64,000 nt of DNA. It comes from Rhabditophanes sp. KR3021 (lineage: Eukaryota > Nematoda > Chromadorea > Rhabditida > Alloionematidae). Below the pieces are notes generated by a model. The model worked only from the letters and a program-made list of their open reading frames with translations. It ran no database searches and was not told where the DNA came from. This document shows positions 33,293 through 43,374 of this stretch, piece after piece (within the stretch, counting starts at the first letter, position 1; every line of letters starts with the position of its first letter). Where the stretch lies: positions 1 to 64,000 of the forward strand of contig CAUJLY010000001.1 of the NCBI GenBank assembly GCA_963281155.1, in the 5' to 3' direction. Made by a program: the position numbers and the translations under genes.

Positions 33293-34893
33293 CTATTCTT
33301 TATTAATCACAAGTAACCCATTTTGATCTAGTGAGAGTTGGTGTCTCATCTTAATAAATTTATTTAATTTTGTGTTTTTGGAAGCAGAGGGGAAGTTGTC
33401 TGAATCTAGCCATCTAATGACTTGTCTAAGAATGTTGCATTTATGTTGACATTCAGAGATGAGAGTGTTGTTAATACCTGTGGTGTTCAAAGCAATAATT
33501 TCCATCACTTCTACATCATCATCATCTGCACTATCTACAACCTGGTTAGGTTTTAGGCATCTACTAAGACAATCAGCTAAAACATTCTTTTTACCGGCAA
33601 TATGAATAATCTCTAGATCATACGCTTGAATCACCAGACTCCACCTTAGCAATCTATCGTTGAGATCTGCTTTTTTAAAGAAGGTAACTAGGGATTGGTG
33701 GTCTGTGAAGGCCTTAACTCTAGTATTGTAGATTATGTTTTTGTAGCGCTTTAAACTTTGCACTAATGCCAATGCCTCTAAGTCGCTAATATGGTACCTA
33801 TTTTCGGCATTTTTTAAGGATCTACTATAGAAAAGAATTGGTCTCATCATGCCATCTTTCTTTTGCATCAGAACACTACCTATTCCTTGATAACTAGCAT
33901 CAACGTAGATTTCAAAAGGATTCGTACCAGCAACGGCACCTTTAATGTCTGGCTGTATTAGAATTGGGGAATGTTTTACAGCACTTTTCACTTTTTCAAA
34001 AGCATCATTTTGGCAATCTAACCATTCAAATTTTTTTTTACTGATCAACTCGTAAAGGGGTTTGGTCATGGCTGCATGATCATAAATAAAACTCCTAAAG
34101 TAGTTGACAAAACCTAGGAAACTCTGTAGGGTTACCATGTCATAAGGTTTAGCAAAGTCAAGGCATTTCTTAACTTTTGCTTCATCCAGTTGGAGACCTT
34201 CCTTGCTGATTGTAAAACCAACAAAGTCTAACTTACTCACAAATAACCTGCATTTATCAGGGTTAATTTTAAGTTTTGCTTTGCCTAACCTAGTTAACAC
34301 GAGTTCAAGTAACTTTTTGTGTTCTTCTTCTGTTTCTGTTGCCAGCAGAATATCATCAACATAGACAAACACAGATTTGCCGATAATATCCGGAAATAAA
34401 CTTTCAACAAGTCTTTCAAACTCAGAAGGAGCGGTTGCCAGTCCAAAAGGTAGGACGTTAAACTCAAACAGACCATAGTCTGTTGTAAAAGCGGTTATGG
34501 GCTTGGATTCTTCATCCAATTCAATTTGCCAGTAGCCTTTTGTACAATCCATGGTGGAGAAGTACTTTTTGTTGTGAAGGGATAAAAGCAGTTGCTCGAT
34601 GTTAGGCAGAGGGTAAGAGTCAAGCTTAATAACCTCGTTAAGTTGTCATAAGTCAACACACATTCGTATCGTTTTGTCCTTTTTTGGTACTAAAATAACC
34701 GGACTAGCCCATGGGCTTCTACTTTTTGAATGACACCCATTCTCAACATCCCATCAATAATTTTCTTAAATTCATCCTCTATGGCTAAGGCAACTTGCCT
34801 TTTTTTGCTTCTGATAGGAGTAGCTTTGCCTATGTCAATCTTATGTTTGATAATGTTAGTTCTACCCAAATCTTCGGGGTGTTGGCTAAACAC
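33293..34893 (-). pseudogene. Reverse transcriptase-RNase H of the retrotransposon
   Basis: The main frame 34552-33293 (419 codons) contains MDCTKGYWQIEL, LPFGLATAPSEFERLV, the active-site FVYVDDILLATET, LDFVGFTISKEG and LQSFLGFVNYFRSFI. The RNase H domain follows (EIYVDASYQGIGSVL, ISDLEALALVQSLKRY, AFTDHQSL). The N-terminal RT part lies in 34893-34690 (KATPIRSKKRQVALAIEDEF), then continues in another frame to V-D-L-stop-Q-L-N near 34650, where most relatives have R before Q-L-N. The TGA there looks like a CGA to TGA change. The catalytic core itself is intact. Confidence 0.92.
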
Positions 34894-34976
34894 ATCTTTA
34901 AATTTAATTTTTAAATCTTTAACTGTTTCGTTGCTATCTTTGAGAGTAGCAATCGTTCTGTTTTCGCTATCTTGTT

Positions 34977-35300
34977 CTAAGCAAACATCAACTTTAGCCG
35001 TAGCTCTTTTGATCTATTCAATGCATTTGTACCTATTATAATATCTACATTTGCAAGGGTATTTTTTGATATAAGACAATCAATTTGCTTGTCGAAAATT
35101 TTGATTTTCGTTTGACCTATAAGAGGTACTTTTTGCCCTTGTGCATCAGAAACTTTTAAGTGGGGTTGTAATTTGTGCACCTTCAAGCCATGTAATTTTT
35201 TAAAGAAACTATTGGTCAATAATGTCATCGACGCACCAGAATCAAGCAAAATGCTAGCATTAATGCCCTGTACAATAGATGAAATAGTGCACTTAGTGCC
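34977..35300 (-). pseudogene. Retropepsin-type protease of the retrotransposon
   Basis: The minus-strand frame reads ASILLDSGASMTLL, with the D-S-G-A catalytic triad of aspartic retropepsins. Then come the flap-side KVPLIGQTKIKI and VDIIIGTNAL, the I-I-G-x-x-x-L segment near the end of the fold. The frame ends at a stop before the RT frame begins, so gag-pro and RT are no longer continuous. Confidence 0.85.
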
Positions 35301-35352
35301 AAATAATAAACAATAATTATCAGAATTTATGGAAGGGGAAGAGGATGATAAA

Positions 35353-36298
35353 TTAGCAAAAGAGGATACAATAGACTGGAGTTATCCACCGCATTAATTT
35401 TTTGTTTATGTTGGTGATTGAAGTTACCGGCTGGTTTCTTTTCTCCCTGTTGTTTAACTTCCAGCTAGGTTGCTTGTGCTCCTTGGGTTGTTGTTTCTTG
35501 ACAACATCGGCTTTGTGTGAGTCTAAGAGTTGCGCAGCTAGTTTGAAACATAGATCCTTGGGAGACATACACTTATCTTCATAACATCCAACAATCAACT
35601 TAGCGGCTTTATCCTTTTGCTTGGTTTTGTTACATGCTTTAAGCAAGATCATGACTTTTGCGGTGACTTTTGTCCAACTGATAAGGAACTACCTTGTGCA
35701 GTAATTGCTCCAAGTGAGATAAAACTGGACACCGTATCATTTCTTAATTCATACTCCGTGAGACGCATAAACTTGTTTGCGTTTACTTTGGCTTCCACCT
35801 TTTTGTTGAGCATCAAACCTTCTTTCAATCGTTGTACTAACTCTTCGAAATCTAGATCATAACCATCCAGCGTAAGTGTTTCAATGACGATTTTGGCCTG
35901 TTTTGTACAGAAAGACTCCAAAAGAACAACTTTTTGCTTGTTACTGAAGTTGCCATACCTCATGTCGAATCCTGTATAGAACTGCTCCCACGATGACACT
36001 CCATCGAAATTTTGTAGTATCGGCAGGTTTGATCTCATAGCATCTGTAAGAGTTGCAGGTGGACTTGATATTGGCGTTACTTCTTTTTTACAGCTTTTGT
36101 TTGGGCTTTCTTATATGTGTCTTGCCAACTTTCTGTCTTTTTGAGCATTTCTTCAACTTGTCCGATTTTGTTGAGTTCTTCATTATCATTGCCAGCCTTA
36201 GCTTTGCAATATTTTATAATCTTTCGGTGTAGCAATCCGAGAGTGACCAGATTAATTGATCCATCCTGACATATAATGTCAGCAGTGGGAACCTCCAT
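35353..36298 (-). pseudogene. Gag region of the retrotransposon, frameshifted
   Basis: Three minus-strand frames in series: 36298-36077 (starts MEVPTADIICQDG), 36038-35649 (LPILQNFDGVSSWEQFYTGF, capsid-like, with NKQKVVLLESFCTKQAK) and 35652-35353 (LIVGCYEDKCMSPKDLC). One-base shifts separate them, the first in an A-run near 36080 and the second near 35650. The ATG of the first frame uses the last base of the LTR and the first two of the primer-binding site. No CCHC zinc knuckle is visible. Confidence 0.8.
36279..36297 (-). other. Primer-binding site
   Basis: Directly after the LTR end (CA) the minus strand reads TGGAGGTTCCCACTGCTGA. It begins with TGG, complementary to the CCA end of a tRNA, as expected for a tRNA-primed LTR element. 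The tRNA species was not determined. Confidence 0.75.
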
Positions 36299-36431
36299 GT
36301 GGAATAGAATATAGAGAACTAACTTTATTACCTTGCAAAATAATACATTAACATATACAATCGGTGTAAGAGATAATAGTGGGATAGAGATACAAGGAAA
36401 GGACATGCTATCATCATGGGCGTATCCGACA
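36298..36431 (-). repeat. LTR (5' LTR in element orientation)
   Basis: 134 bp, same sequence as 32286-32419. It now supplies the stop codon for IgGFc-like copy 2: five LTR codons (C-R-I-R-P) then TGA. Confidence 0.95.
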
Positions 36432-37878
36432 CATTGTATTTTTTTTTCCATTGGAATATTTGCAAATTATATAGGACATATATTTGAAGTTATAATTTAT
36501 TACATGCACTCCATAGCCTTGAATGTTGAAAATGTATTGGATAAATTTACGATCAAAAGCTGTAATTTGTTTGGATGAAGCCAAACTTTGTGTGGATGGT
36601 GGGCTATGATCTATAGTTAATTGTTTTAAATTTTCTTCCTCGTTTTCAGCATAAAATTCAATGACGCAATTGTTTAGTAAAGTGTAGAAATATGTTTCAC
36701 CTGTGACGTATTCTAAAAAGTGAGGAATATAGTGAATGAAAGATCCCAAGATAGCTTTATTTTGAACTTTGACTCCACCCTGTCTAAAGATTGGCATGAT
36801 TCCTTGAGTAGATTGTGTAACAACAAATTTATTTTCACCTGCAGATCTATTAAATACATTGACCATCGTATCAACAGTCATTCCATATCGACTAATTGAA
36901 TGCGGATATGAGTTGTTTCCATTATCAACAGTAATTTGAAATCGCTCCTTTTTCATTTTACATGTAGTAACAAGTGGTGATACAAATGTAAAAGCTGTAA
37001 AATCATTTGTATACAAACGAATATCACCTTCATTGCCAATTGATTCGTCACATGTTGTCAACAATGTTGGTCTAACCATAAAAGTTGTATAATCAGGGCC
37101 TAAAAAAGATCGACAATCATACTCACTCCTACAATTTGATGCTAATGGAGATACTAGTTGAACCATTATAGGCTGGTCTGATGTAATTTCAAAAGAACCG
37201 TTCATATGATCAAAAAAATAACTAGCTAGAATATATTGTTTTGATCCAAAAGATGTTTTAATTGTCTGATTTTGATTAATAGGAGTTTTTATACTAATGT
37301 GGATTATTAATTGGACGTTTATTTCAATTACATCTGTTAATGGTATTATAACAGCATAATTAACGCTTTCAAAATAAGTTTTAGGAAAGCCAAAAATAAA
37401 TTTTTTACCACTATTAGAAGGTATTGAAGGAATTAAGAAAATATCACCCCATTCTTTGATAGGATCCGAATATTTGCCAAGTAATTTAATTGGACTTGTA
37501 CAGGTGATAAATATTCTTGTATCATTTGTTTCTTTTACTCCAGGTGACATGAATTGATGTATGTGAAAAATGTCGTGTTGAGGAAAAATATGCTAAAAAT
37601 AACATTAACTTGGATAAATCAAATATGTCAGAAAATACCTCATTGTTATTACGAAATTTAGCTTCAACAGATATTTTTACAAGAAATTGATCATATGCTC
37701 TAGCATATTCAACATCACAATACGAATCTTTTTCGGTAGGCAAAAATATCAAAGCCGCTGTTACTCCTTTATAATTATTTATGTAACCTGTAAAAGTAGC
37801 AACAAATCTAGTTCCATCCGAAGAAGCTGCTTTACAAGAGAATATGAAATAGAAAATAAAAATCAATTTTTCAAACAT
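36414..37878 (-). CDS. IgGFc-binding-like secreted protein, copy 2, C terminus replaced by LTR
   Basis: Secreted protein of 472 residues from exons 37878-37639 and 37592-36414 (46-nt intron). Signal peptide MFEKLIFIFYFIFSCKA, then one IgGFc-binding N-terminal-like domain: SSDGTRFVATFTGY, IFITCTSPIKLLG, DIFLIPSIPSNSGKKFI, VIIPLTDVIEINVQ, FEITSDQPIMVQLVSPL and a conserved Cys pair region before TTFMVRPTLLTTC. The second half continues with FVVTQSTQGIM, GSFIHYIPHF and FNIQGYGVHVINYNFKYM. In vertebrates the IgGFc-binding N-terminal domain occurs in large mucin-associated proteins; here it stands alone. The frame is open throughout. The last native residues (from Gly after NTM) are replaced by C-R-I-R-P and a stop inside the retrotransposon LTR. 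Tandem paralogue of copy 1, same orientation. Confidence 0.85.
36432..36436. repeat. Target-site duplication, right copy (CATTG)
   Basis: CATTG lies directly outside the right LTR and equals 32281-32285. Confidence 0.92.
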
Positions 37879-37902
37879 TTGTTTAAAAATAAGAATGACT
37901 AA

Positions 37903-38767
37903 TTTAGGATATTAAAAAAGCATCTTTTTATCAAATAAAAAATGAGTAAATATTGATATAAAAACTTTGTATTAAAAATAACCTATTAGATTAGGAGCGA
38001 AAGCAATATATTAAATAATGTTTCATAAAAATTACATAAATGTATGCATATTTAGATGGCATTAGAGATTGTTAGATAAAATTTGTCTTAAGTATTCTTA
38101 TAAAAAACCGTTAATCAACTTAAAAACAAATTAATCTAATGAATCATAAAACCAAGCAATAAATGCTATCAATTCTAGAATGTTGTGAAGGCTTAATAAA
38201 TAAAATTGCACACACAAAACGTATTTGTATGTTTTCTAGACTGAGAACACAAAATCAAAACAAATGTAGCTTTTTTTCGTTTTTTTATTTTACAATCAAA
38301 TTGATACATTTCCACGAACACATTTATAATTGTAAACGGTAAATGCTAATTATTAATACATGCATATTTTATTATACTTATTTATTATATATGTGTATTC
38401 ATCTCTATAATAAAGTGGTTATCTTTAACGCATGTCGGATTGTATCTCGTTTGCAGGTTATTAATGTGAATTATTATGGTCTTGAAAATCAAAAATCAAA
38501 TTGTATTATTTGTTATCTAACTAAAAAGATAATATTTTCGATATTAAGTAATATCAAATTTCTGGTACAAAATAAACCAATCCAAATGCAAAACCAGACT
38601 CAGAACCAAGAAGTTAAATAAAAATGTAATAAAGAGTTGAAATACTTTTAAGCGTGATTGTGGAGCATCAAAATAAATATTTTTTTTGATTATTTCCTGA
38701 GTAATTTGTATATGTTTCTTTATTTTTAAATACCATATTAAATCGAGAATAAAGTTTATTGAATAAA
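37903..38767. other. Intergenic, no confident gene
   Basis: AT-rich upstream region of IgGFc-like copy 2. The only sizeable frame (plus, 38343-38621) has low-complexity Ile/Tyr/Asn composition and no motif, so it is not called. Confidence 0.45.
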
Positions 38768-39768
38768 TTAGACATGAATAGAAAATCCCCTCTTAAACCT
38801 AACAATTTGCTTCATTAAAATTTGTCTATTTTTTTGCGACATAAAAATAAAGGCAATCGGATTAAATGTAGGAACAATTACTAAAATCCATAAAAAGAGT
38901 GTCCCAGCTATTAATGACGGATTATTTGTAAAAACATGAATGAAAGAAAATATTATAGGAATTGCCGAGACAGAAGGAGCATAAGCTTGAAATCCCATTA
39001 TGAATCTGAAATCGGAATTTAATTGTCTCGTCTTTGATGTTAAATTGAGCTTAATGCTTTTCATGGAGAAACAATATTTTAGAAATGCATACGTCACAAT
39101 TGCGTAGTTTAAGAGTAAAAAACAGCAAACAGTACCAATGGCTATGTATATTTTTTCTGTTTCCTAGAAAAGGTATTAATATAAATGTTAATATTTCCTA
39201 CCATATTAAATACTAAACTAACTGAATCTGATTGAATAAAAGGATTTGTAAAATTATTTAAAATCATATATTTGTAAACTAAATTCTTTTGTTTTGAATC
39301 GTCAACGCAATATAATAAAATTGCGCTATAAATAACTGAAATTAGGAAGATAACAGCTAAACAACTCCATGCCGTAAAATTTGTAGGTTTTTGATTTTTA
39401 CAAACTATTTTATATCGAAAGAAAACAATTGTTGTAATTAACATAAAAGTTACTGTTATTGAGCAAAAGACAACACTTGTTATTAATTTATAAATAAAGT
39501 ATGATGGTTTCAACCAGTAACTGTAATCCAAATGAATAATTGCATATTTTGGTATAACGATAAATTGCATTCTTCCAATGAAATAAAAGGCTGAAAAGAA
39601 TATTCCGAAACAAAATTGTAATATCAGCAAAATATGGTAGCCCGAATAAGTGGGTTCATTTTTGTATTTATGAACAATTAGAATAGCCAAAATGTTAAAT
39701 GTAAATGAAGTTATGCCGCTTATTAATTGCACAAGAAAAGCTTTATCGACGATCATTGTTAATAACAA
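38768..39768 (-). CDS. Nematode seven-transmembrane chemoreceptor, Str/Srd-like
   Basis: Putative sensory GPCR. Exons 39768-39202 and 39163-38768, with a 38-nt intron, join in frame (NM|ETEKIY) to 320 residues; a second Met four codons in (39756) is an alternative start. Seven TM stretches: TM1 ISGITSFTFNILAILIV with the I/L-x-N common to this superfamily, TM3-4 with a FFRYKIVCKN loop, TM6 entered by RFIMGFQAYAPSVSAIPII (Q-A-x-x-P layout shared with 17260 and 24055), and TM7 VPTFNPIAFIFMSQKNRQ with N-P before the basic tail. No lesion. Confidence 0.86.
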
Positions 39769-40522
39769 CTTTCAATAATGTTTTCATGATATTATACCCA
39801 TATTCGTAGCTTCATTGCACTTACTTTACACATGAAAAAGTTTAGGAAATACGGAAGTAATATGGCTTTGTCTTCGGAAAGGTTTTGTTATACTTTTGTG
39901 TAATAAGTTGTGCTATCTTTTAATATGGATAACAAATGTGTTATTTAATTACTTACCAATGAGGAGATGATTTAACATACAAATGACATAAACAGTTATA
40001 TAATTTAATTAAAATACAGTTTTATATTTTATTAGATTTAGTTCTTCTTAACGTTGTGACCACACTAATTTTGCATTTCATCTTTAAACAAATTATTATT
40101 TATGACGTTAAATATCAAATTAGGAAATGTGAATGTAAAAGATAATAAACTATAATCAGACTGTTCAGAATCATTCAATAATACTCAGCCATTAAACAAG
40201 AAAACGAAATGACTCAATTATATGTTGTATAACTATTAAAAATACCTTACAAAACGAGACAACTTTATCAAAACATATGAATAATCTCTATAAAATGACA
40301 TAAACTATAACTAAAAAAGATTAAGTAAACCGAAATTGGTCATACAAAATCATCTTGACAAAACGCATGAGTTCAATGCATCATCGCTTGAACTTATAGT
40401 TGAGATTATTAGTTTTATAATTGCATCTGTGCTTGATTGATAAAATTCGTGTATATATAATTATTGTACAATTAAAATTGTCTATATCAAATCACTTACA
40501 TACTTCCTTTCACTAAATAAAA
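39769..40522. other. Intergenic, no gene seen
   Basis: AT-rich. Near its end TATATATAA at about 40450 could be the promoter of the doubtful gene that follows. Confidence 0.45.
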
Positions 40523-41101
40523 ATGAAGTTACTATTTTTTCTTAATTTAAACTATTTAATTTTCTAATGTCATGCAGATAAAATTTGGTGTTATAGTCAC
40601 ACGAAACTTTAATCTATTTGATGGAAACATCGGTATACCGTTACTAGTATTAGGTTCAACCAAAAATCCATGCGTTCATCCAACTTTAATAATAGGTGGA
40701 AATGTCGCTTATATAAGTACAACTTTATATTTTTATCAAGCTATAATAAGAGCTCTTTCTGGACTGATATAAGTGGTTCATCGGTAAGATTTATTTAAGG
40801 TTTATATAATTTTTTAAATAGAATGTTGGTTGTCCTCCAAGATTAAATTGTACTATTCCATCAACTACTGATGCATATTCTGAATATAGAAACGTAATAC
40901 AAATGTTTGTAATATGAGATTTGCTTCAGCTAATCAAAGTTGCTTGTCTAAAAAAAGGCTAGATTATATCGATACTTCCGATACTTATGGTGGTGCAGAA
41001 ATTTGTGAAGATCCTGATGATGTTCGGTTGTCTCCAACTGAAACACTGAATAATTTATTGGATGACATTCCTCTCGAGTATAATATCTTTGGCCAAAGAT
41101 A
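40523..41101 (+). other. Doubtful small Cys-containing gene or relic
   Basis: Starts with a signal-like frame (MKLLFFLNLNYLIF, then stop). Then a frame at 40572-40770, and after a GT...AG-like gap (about 40781-40823) a segment NVGCPPRLNCTIPSTTDAYS. Last comes 40914-41101 with SCLSKKRL and CEDPDDV, ending IFGQR. The pieces are in different frames and I could not join them with consensus splices. Cysteine spacing and the signal-like start suggest a small secreted protein gene, possibly decayed. No family recognised. Confidence 0.35.
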
Positions 41102-41273
41102 ATTTTGAATTCTTTGGCCAAGTGAAAAAATATTAATATAAATACTTTAATTGGTAGTTATTAGCTCGTCAAAGTATATTTTGACTTTGAAATTTATCAA
41201 CTTTTTATTGTTTACACAATATTATATCTTCTGTCTAAATTAATCTTTTTTACATAAACTTTTATTTAACAAA

Positions 41274-41531
41274 ATGAATTTTGGAAACCTTAATAATGCT
41301 ATTAAAAGAGTGGATAAAGTCATAAAAGATCTAAACGCATTAAAAGAGGAAATTAAATTCAAAATCGAAGAGTTAAAAGAAACCGAAAAAGTGTCAGTGA
41401 GAGAGGCAATAAAAGGTCTGGAACTTTTAACTAACAATATGATTGACTTAGAGGACAAAACACGTTACGTTGAATTTATGTGTCAAGTTATGGAACACTT
41501 CTTTACTTCAACTGCGGAAGAACAGCGTTAA
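41274..41531 (+). CDS. Small coiled-coil protein, unrecognised
   Basis: An 85-codon frame, Met at 41274 after AACAAA, highly charged and helical. Hydrophobic residues fall at heptad-like spacing (LNNAIKRVDKVIKDLNALKE, IKFKIEELKETEKV), followed by a less charged helix with MIDLEDKTRYVEFMCQVMEH. No signal peptide or TM. An AATAAA lies about 60 bp downstream (41589). One exon; the size and pattern resemble small cytosolic or SNARE/kinetochore-type coiled coils, but nothing specific matches. Probably a real gene. Confidence 0.55.
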   Translation: MNFGNLNNAIKRVDKVIKDLNALKEEIKFKIEELKETEKVSVREAIKGLELLTNNMIDLEDKTRYVEFMCQVMEHFFTSTAEEQR

Positions 41532-41847
41532 CAAAATATAAAGAGTTTATTAAATGTATTTGACTTAAATTGTATAAATAATTAAATTCAATAAAGTATC
41601 AGCTTTAAAATTTTTACTTATTTTCAATAACGTTTTCTGTCTTTTAAATTTATTTTATACGCCAAATCACCACTCCTTCTCCTTGATTTGGAACTAAGAT
41701 ATTTTATGCTTCTTTAAGGTCTACTCTACCTTTAAGAAAGCTTGAAGCGTTCAATATCATGTAGAAAATGATGATTTATTTTAATTTAAGTGAACATTAA
41801 ATTGTATCACGCTGGTGAAGTCACTACATTTAAGCAGGATCGTGTTA
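41532..41847. other. Intergenic, no gene seen
   Basis: Spacer between the small coiled-coil gene and the maT element; contains only the poly(A) signal of the former. Confidence 0.5.
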
Positions 41848-41849
41848 TA

Positions 41850-41896
41850 CAGGTGTAGGTAATAATTATGCGAACCTTTTTTAAATCAATATAACT
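41850..41896 (+). repeat. Left terminal inverted repeat of the maT element
   Basis: 47 bp beginning CAGGTGTAGGTAATAATTAT; complementary to 43063-43109. Confidence 0.93.
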
Positions 41897-41916
41897 TTAT
41901 ATTAAATAATCAAAAA

Positions 41917-42969
41917 TTAAAACAAATGCTCAATATTTTCTCCCCGTACTTTATTTACCATAATAAGTCTTTTTGGCATGGCTGCCATTGCCCTTTCCGC
42001 CATATCCAGTGGAATAAGTCTTGCCTCATCAATTATGGCTTTTTTTAGTTGTTTTATAGTGGTGCAATTTCTCTTTCTAACTCGATTTTTAAGATAGCCC
42101 CATAGCCAATAGTCGCAGGGAGCACAGTCAGGGCTTGCTGGAAGCCATTCGTCCTTCGAAAAGAATGGAATATTCTTTCCCCTGAGGTAGGCAATCGTTT
42201 TTTTGCCAGCATGGGCCGGAGCAGAGTCCTGATGAAATATGTACCCTTCCTCGGTAAACAAGGCTTCATTCTCATCCAAAAATGGTTTTAAAACATTCTC
42301 CATGTAGTAATCTTGATTGACTTTGGCCCCAGGCTCCACAAAGATAGGTTTGAAGATTTTGTTGGCACTAAAAGCCATCCACACCATAATTTTTTTTGGA
42401 TGAAATATTTTTTTTCTTGGTTCACAATCAGAAGTGTTTTGATTGAGGTTGACGTACTGGACGTTCCTTTGACGACCTTTACCATGACAACAGAACCATG
42501 CTTCATCACTGGTGACCACTTTTCGATACTTTTTTCCACTCAGCTTCTTGGAAAGAGGCAAAGATCTGACACTTCTTTTATGCTTAACGAGCAAATTAAA
42601 AGCATGGACCCACGGCTTCTTTAGCAACTTTTTCTTGCAATTTTGCTTGATATATCTTCGCAAGGTCTTGGGGGTGATGTTGAAATGTCTAGACAGCTCT
42701 TCTTGTGTCTTGGGGTTCTTGTTCTTGAGCATTTGTTTCAAACTAGCAATTTTCTTTTTTGACAACTTTTCCTTTGCCCCTCTTCTTACTCCAGTAGGCA
42801 CGTAATTTGGATGGCTGGCGGAGTCATTCTTTATTCGTTGGATTGCACTTTTTGTAATCGTGAATCCTTTGGCTTTTTGATCGGCAATTATGGCGAAAAC
42901 AGACCATTTTTTCATCAAGAGCGACCTAATTTCCTTCTTTTTTTCTGGAGAGTATATCTCGAGACCCAT
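41917..42969 (-). CDS. Mariner-superfamily transposase (DD37D)
   Basis: DNA transposase of 350 residues that would cut and paste the surrounding element. The N-terminal half has two helix-turn-helix-like parts (MKKWSVFAIIADQKAKGF, then QEELSRHFNITPKTLRRYI). The catalytic domain has the first Asp in VVTSDEAWFCCHGKG, the second in IFHQDSAPAHAGKKT and the third in SPDCAPCDYWLWGYL; 37 residues lie between the second and third, the spacing of the maT clade. A KKK/RKK-rich segment between could serve as nuclear signal. The frame is uninterrupted from Met to the stop 68 bp inside the left end. Confidence 0.95.
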   Translation of the reverse strand: MGLEIYSPEKKKEIRSLLMKKWSVFAIIADQKAKGFTITKSAIQRIKNDSASHPNYVPTGVRRGAKEKLSKKKIASLKQMLKNKNPKTQEELSRHFNITPKTLRRYIKQNCKKKLLKKPWVHAFNLLVKHKRSVRSLPLSKKLSGKKYRKVVTSDEAWFCCHGKGRQRNVQYVNLNQNTSDCEPRKKIFHPKKIMVWMAFSANKIFKPIFVEPGAKVNQDYYMENVLKPFLDENEALFTEEGYIFHQDSAPAHAGKKTIAYLRGKNIPFFSKDEWLPASPDCAPCDYWLWGYLKNRVRKRNCTTIKQLKKAIIDEARLIPLDMAERAMAAMPKRLIMVNKVRGENIEHLF

Positions 42970-43062
42970 TTGACGTAATGTTAAAAAAAATTGGGAGAAG
43001 ATTAAGCATGTTTAAAAGTACCCTGTAGGCAATTTTCAGATCAAACAAGCGATCTCTTCGAG

Positions 43063-43109
43063 AGTTATAGCAATTTAAAAAAGGTTCGCATAATTACTAC
43101 CTACACCTG
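43063..43109 (-). repeat. Right terminal inverted repeat of the maT element
   Basis: Minus strand begins CAGGTGTAGGTAGTAATTAT; outside it lies TA. Confidence 0.93.
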
Positions 43110-43374
43110 TATATGCTGTATTAGTGTTCTAACCATTTCTAAACATGATAAATAAGATAAAAGTATCATTTCCTATCACGAACATGCACATGGGGTCCTC
43201 CAGCCCTAAGACCACCTATGCCTATGGTACTAAATAGTTTATTTTAAACGTTTTAATCTATATTTAATCAATCTGTTTTAACCATTTTGTTCAGTTTTTT
43301 AAGCGCTTCATTTTGACTAATAACACGTTCTTTTTAGCACAGTACCTACCCCACTATGAAAAAATATATTGTGA

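Larger units (their letters stand above)
32286..36431 (-). mobile_element. Ty3/gypsy-type LTR retrotransposon, complete ends, defective genes
   Basis: A 4146-bp element on the minus strand is bounded by identical 134-bp LTRs and the target duplication CATTG. Order on the minus strand: LTR, primer-binding site, gag, protease, reverse transcriptase-RNase H, integrase, polypurine tract, LTR. The gag-pro-RT-RH-IN order identifies Ty3/gypsy. No envelope-like frame is visible. The coding part carries several lesions: frame changes within gag, between RT-RNase H and integrase and inside integrase, plus an in-frame TGA in RT at about 34650. The inserted copy cannot encode a full polyprotein, although the identical LTRs imply recent insertion. 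Confidence 0.95.
41850..43109 (-). mobile_element. maT-type (DD37D) mariner transposon, apparently intact
   Basis: A 1260-bp element begins and ends CAGGTGTAGG, flanked by TA on both sides (41848-41849 and 43110-43111), as for Tc1/mariner insertions. The 47-bp terminal inverted repeats differ at only about four positions. It carries one uninterrupted transposase frame on the minus strand and little else. Ends, target duplication and coding region are all intact, so it may be mobile. Confidence 0.95.

Noticed and set aside
38343..38621. 92-codon plus-strand frame
   Set aside because: No motif, no TM order, Ile/Asn/Gln-rich; no transcript signals nearby.
42313..42805. Plus-strand frames across the maT element
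   Set aside because: Antisense shadows of the intact transposase.
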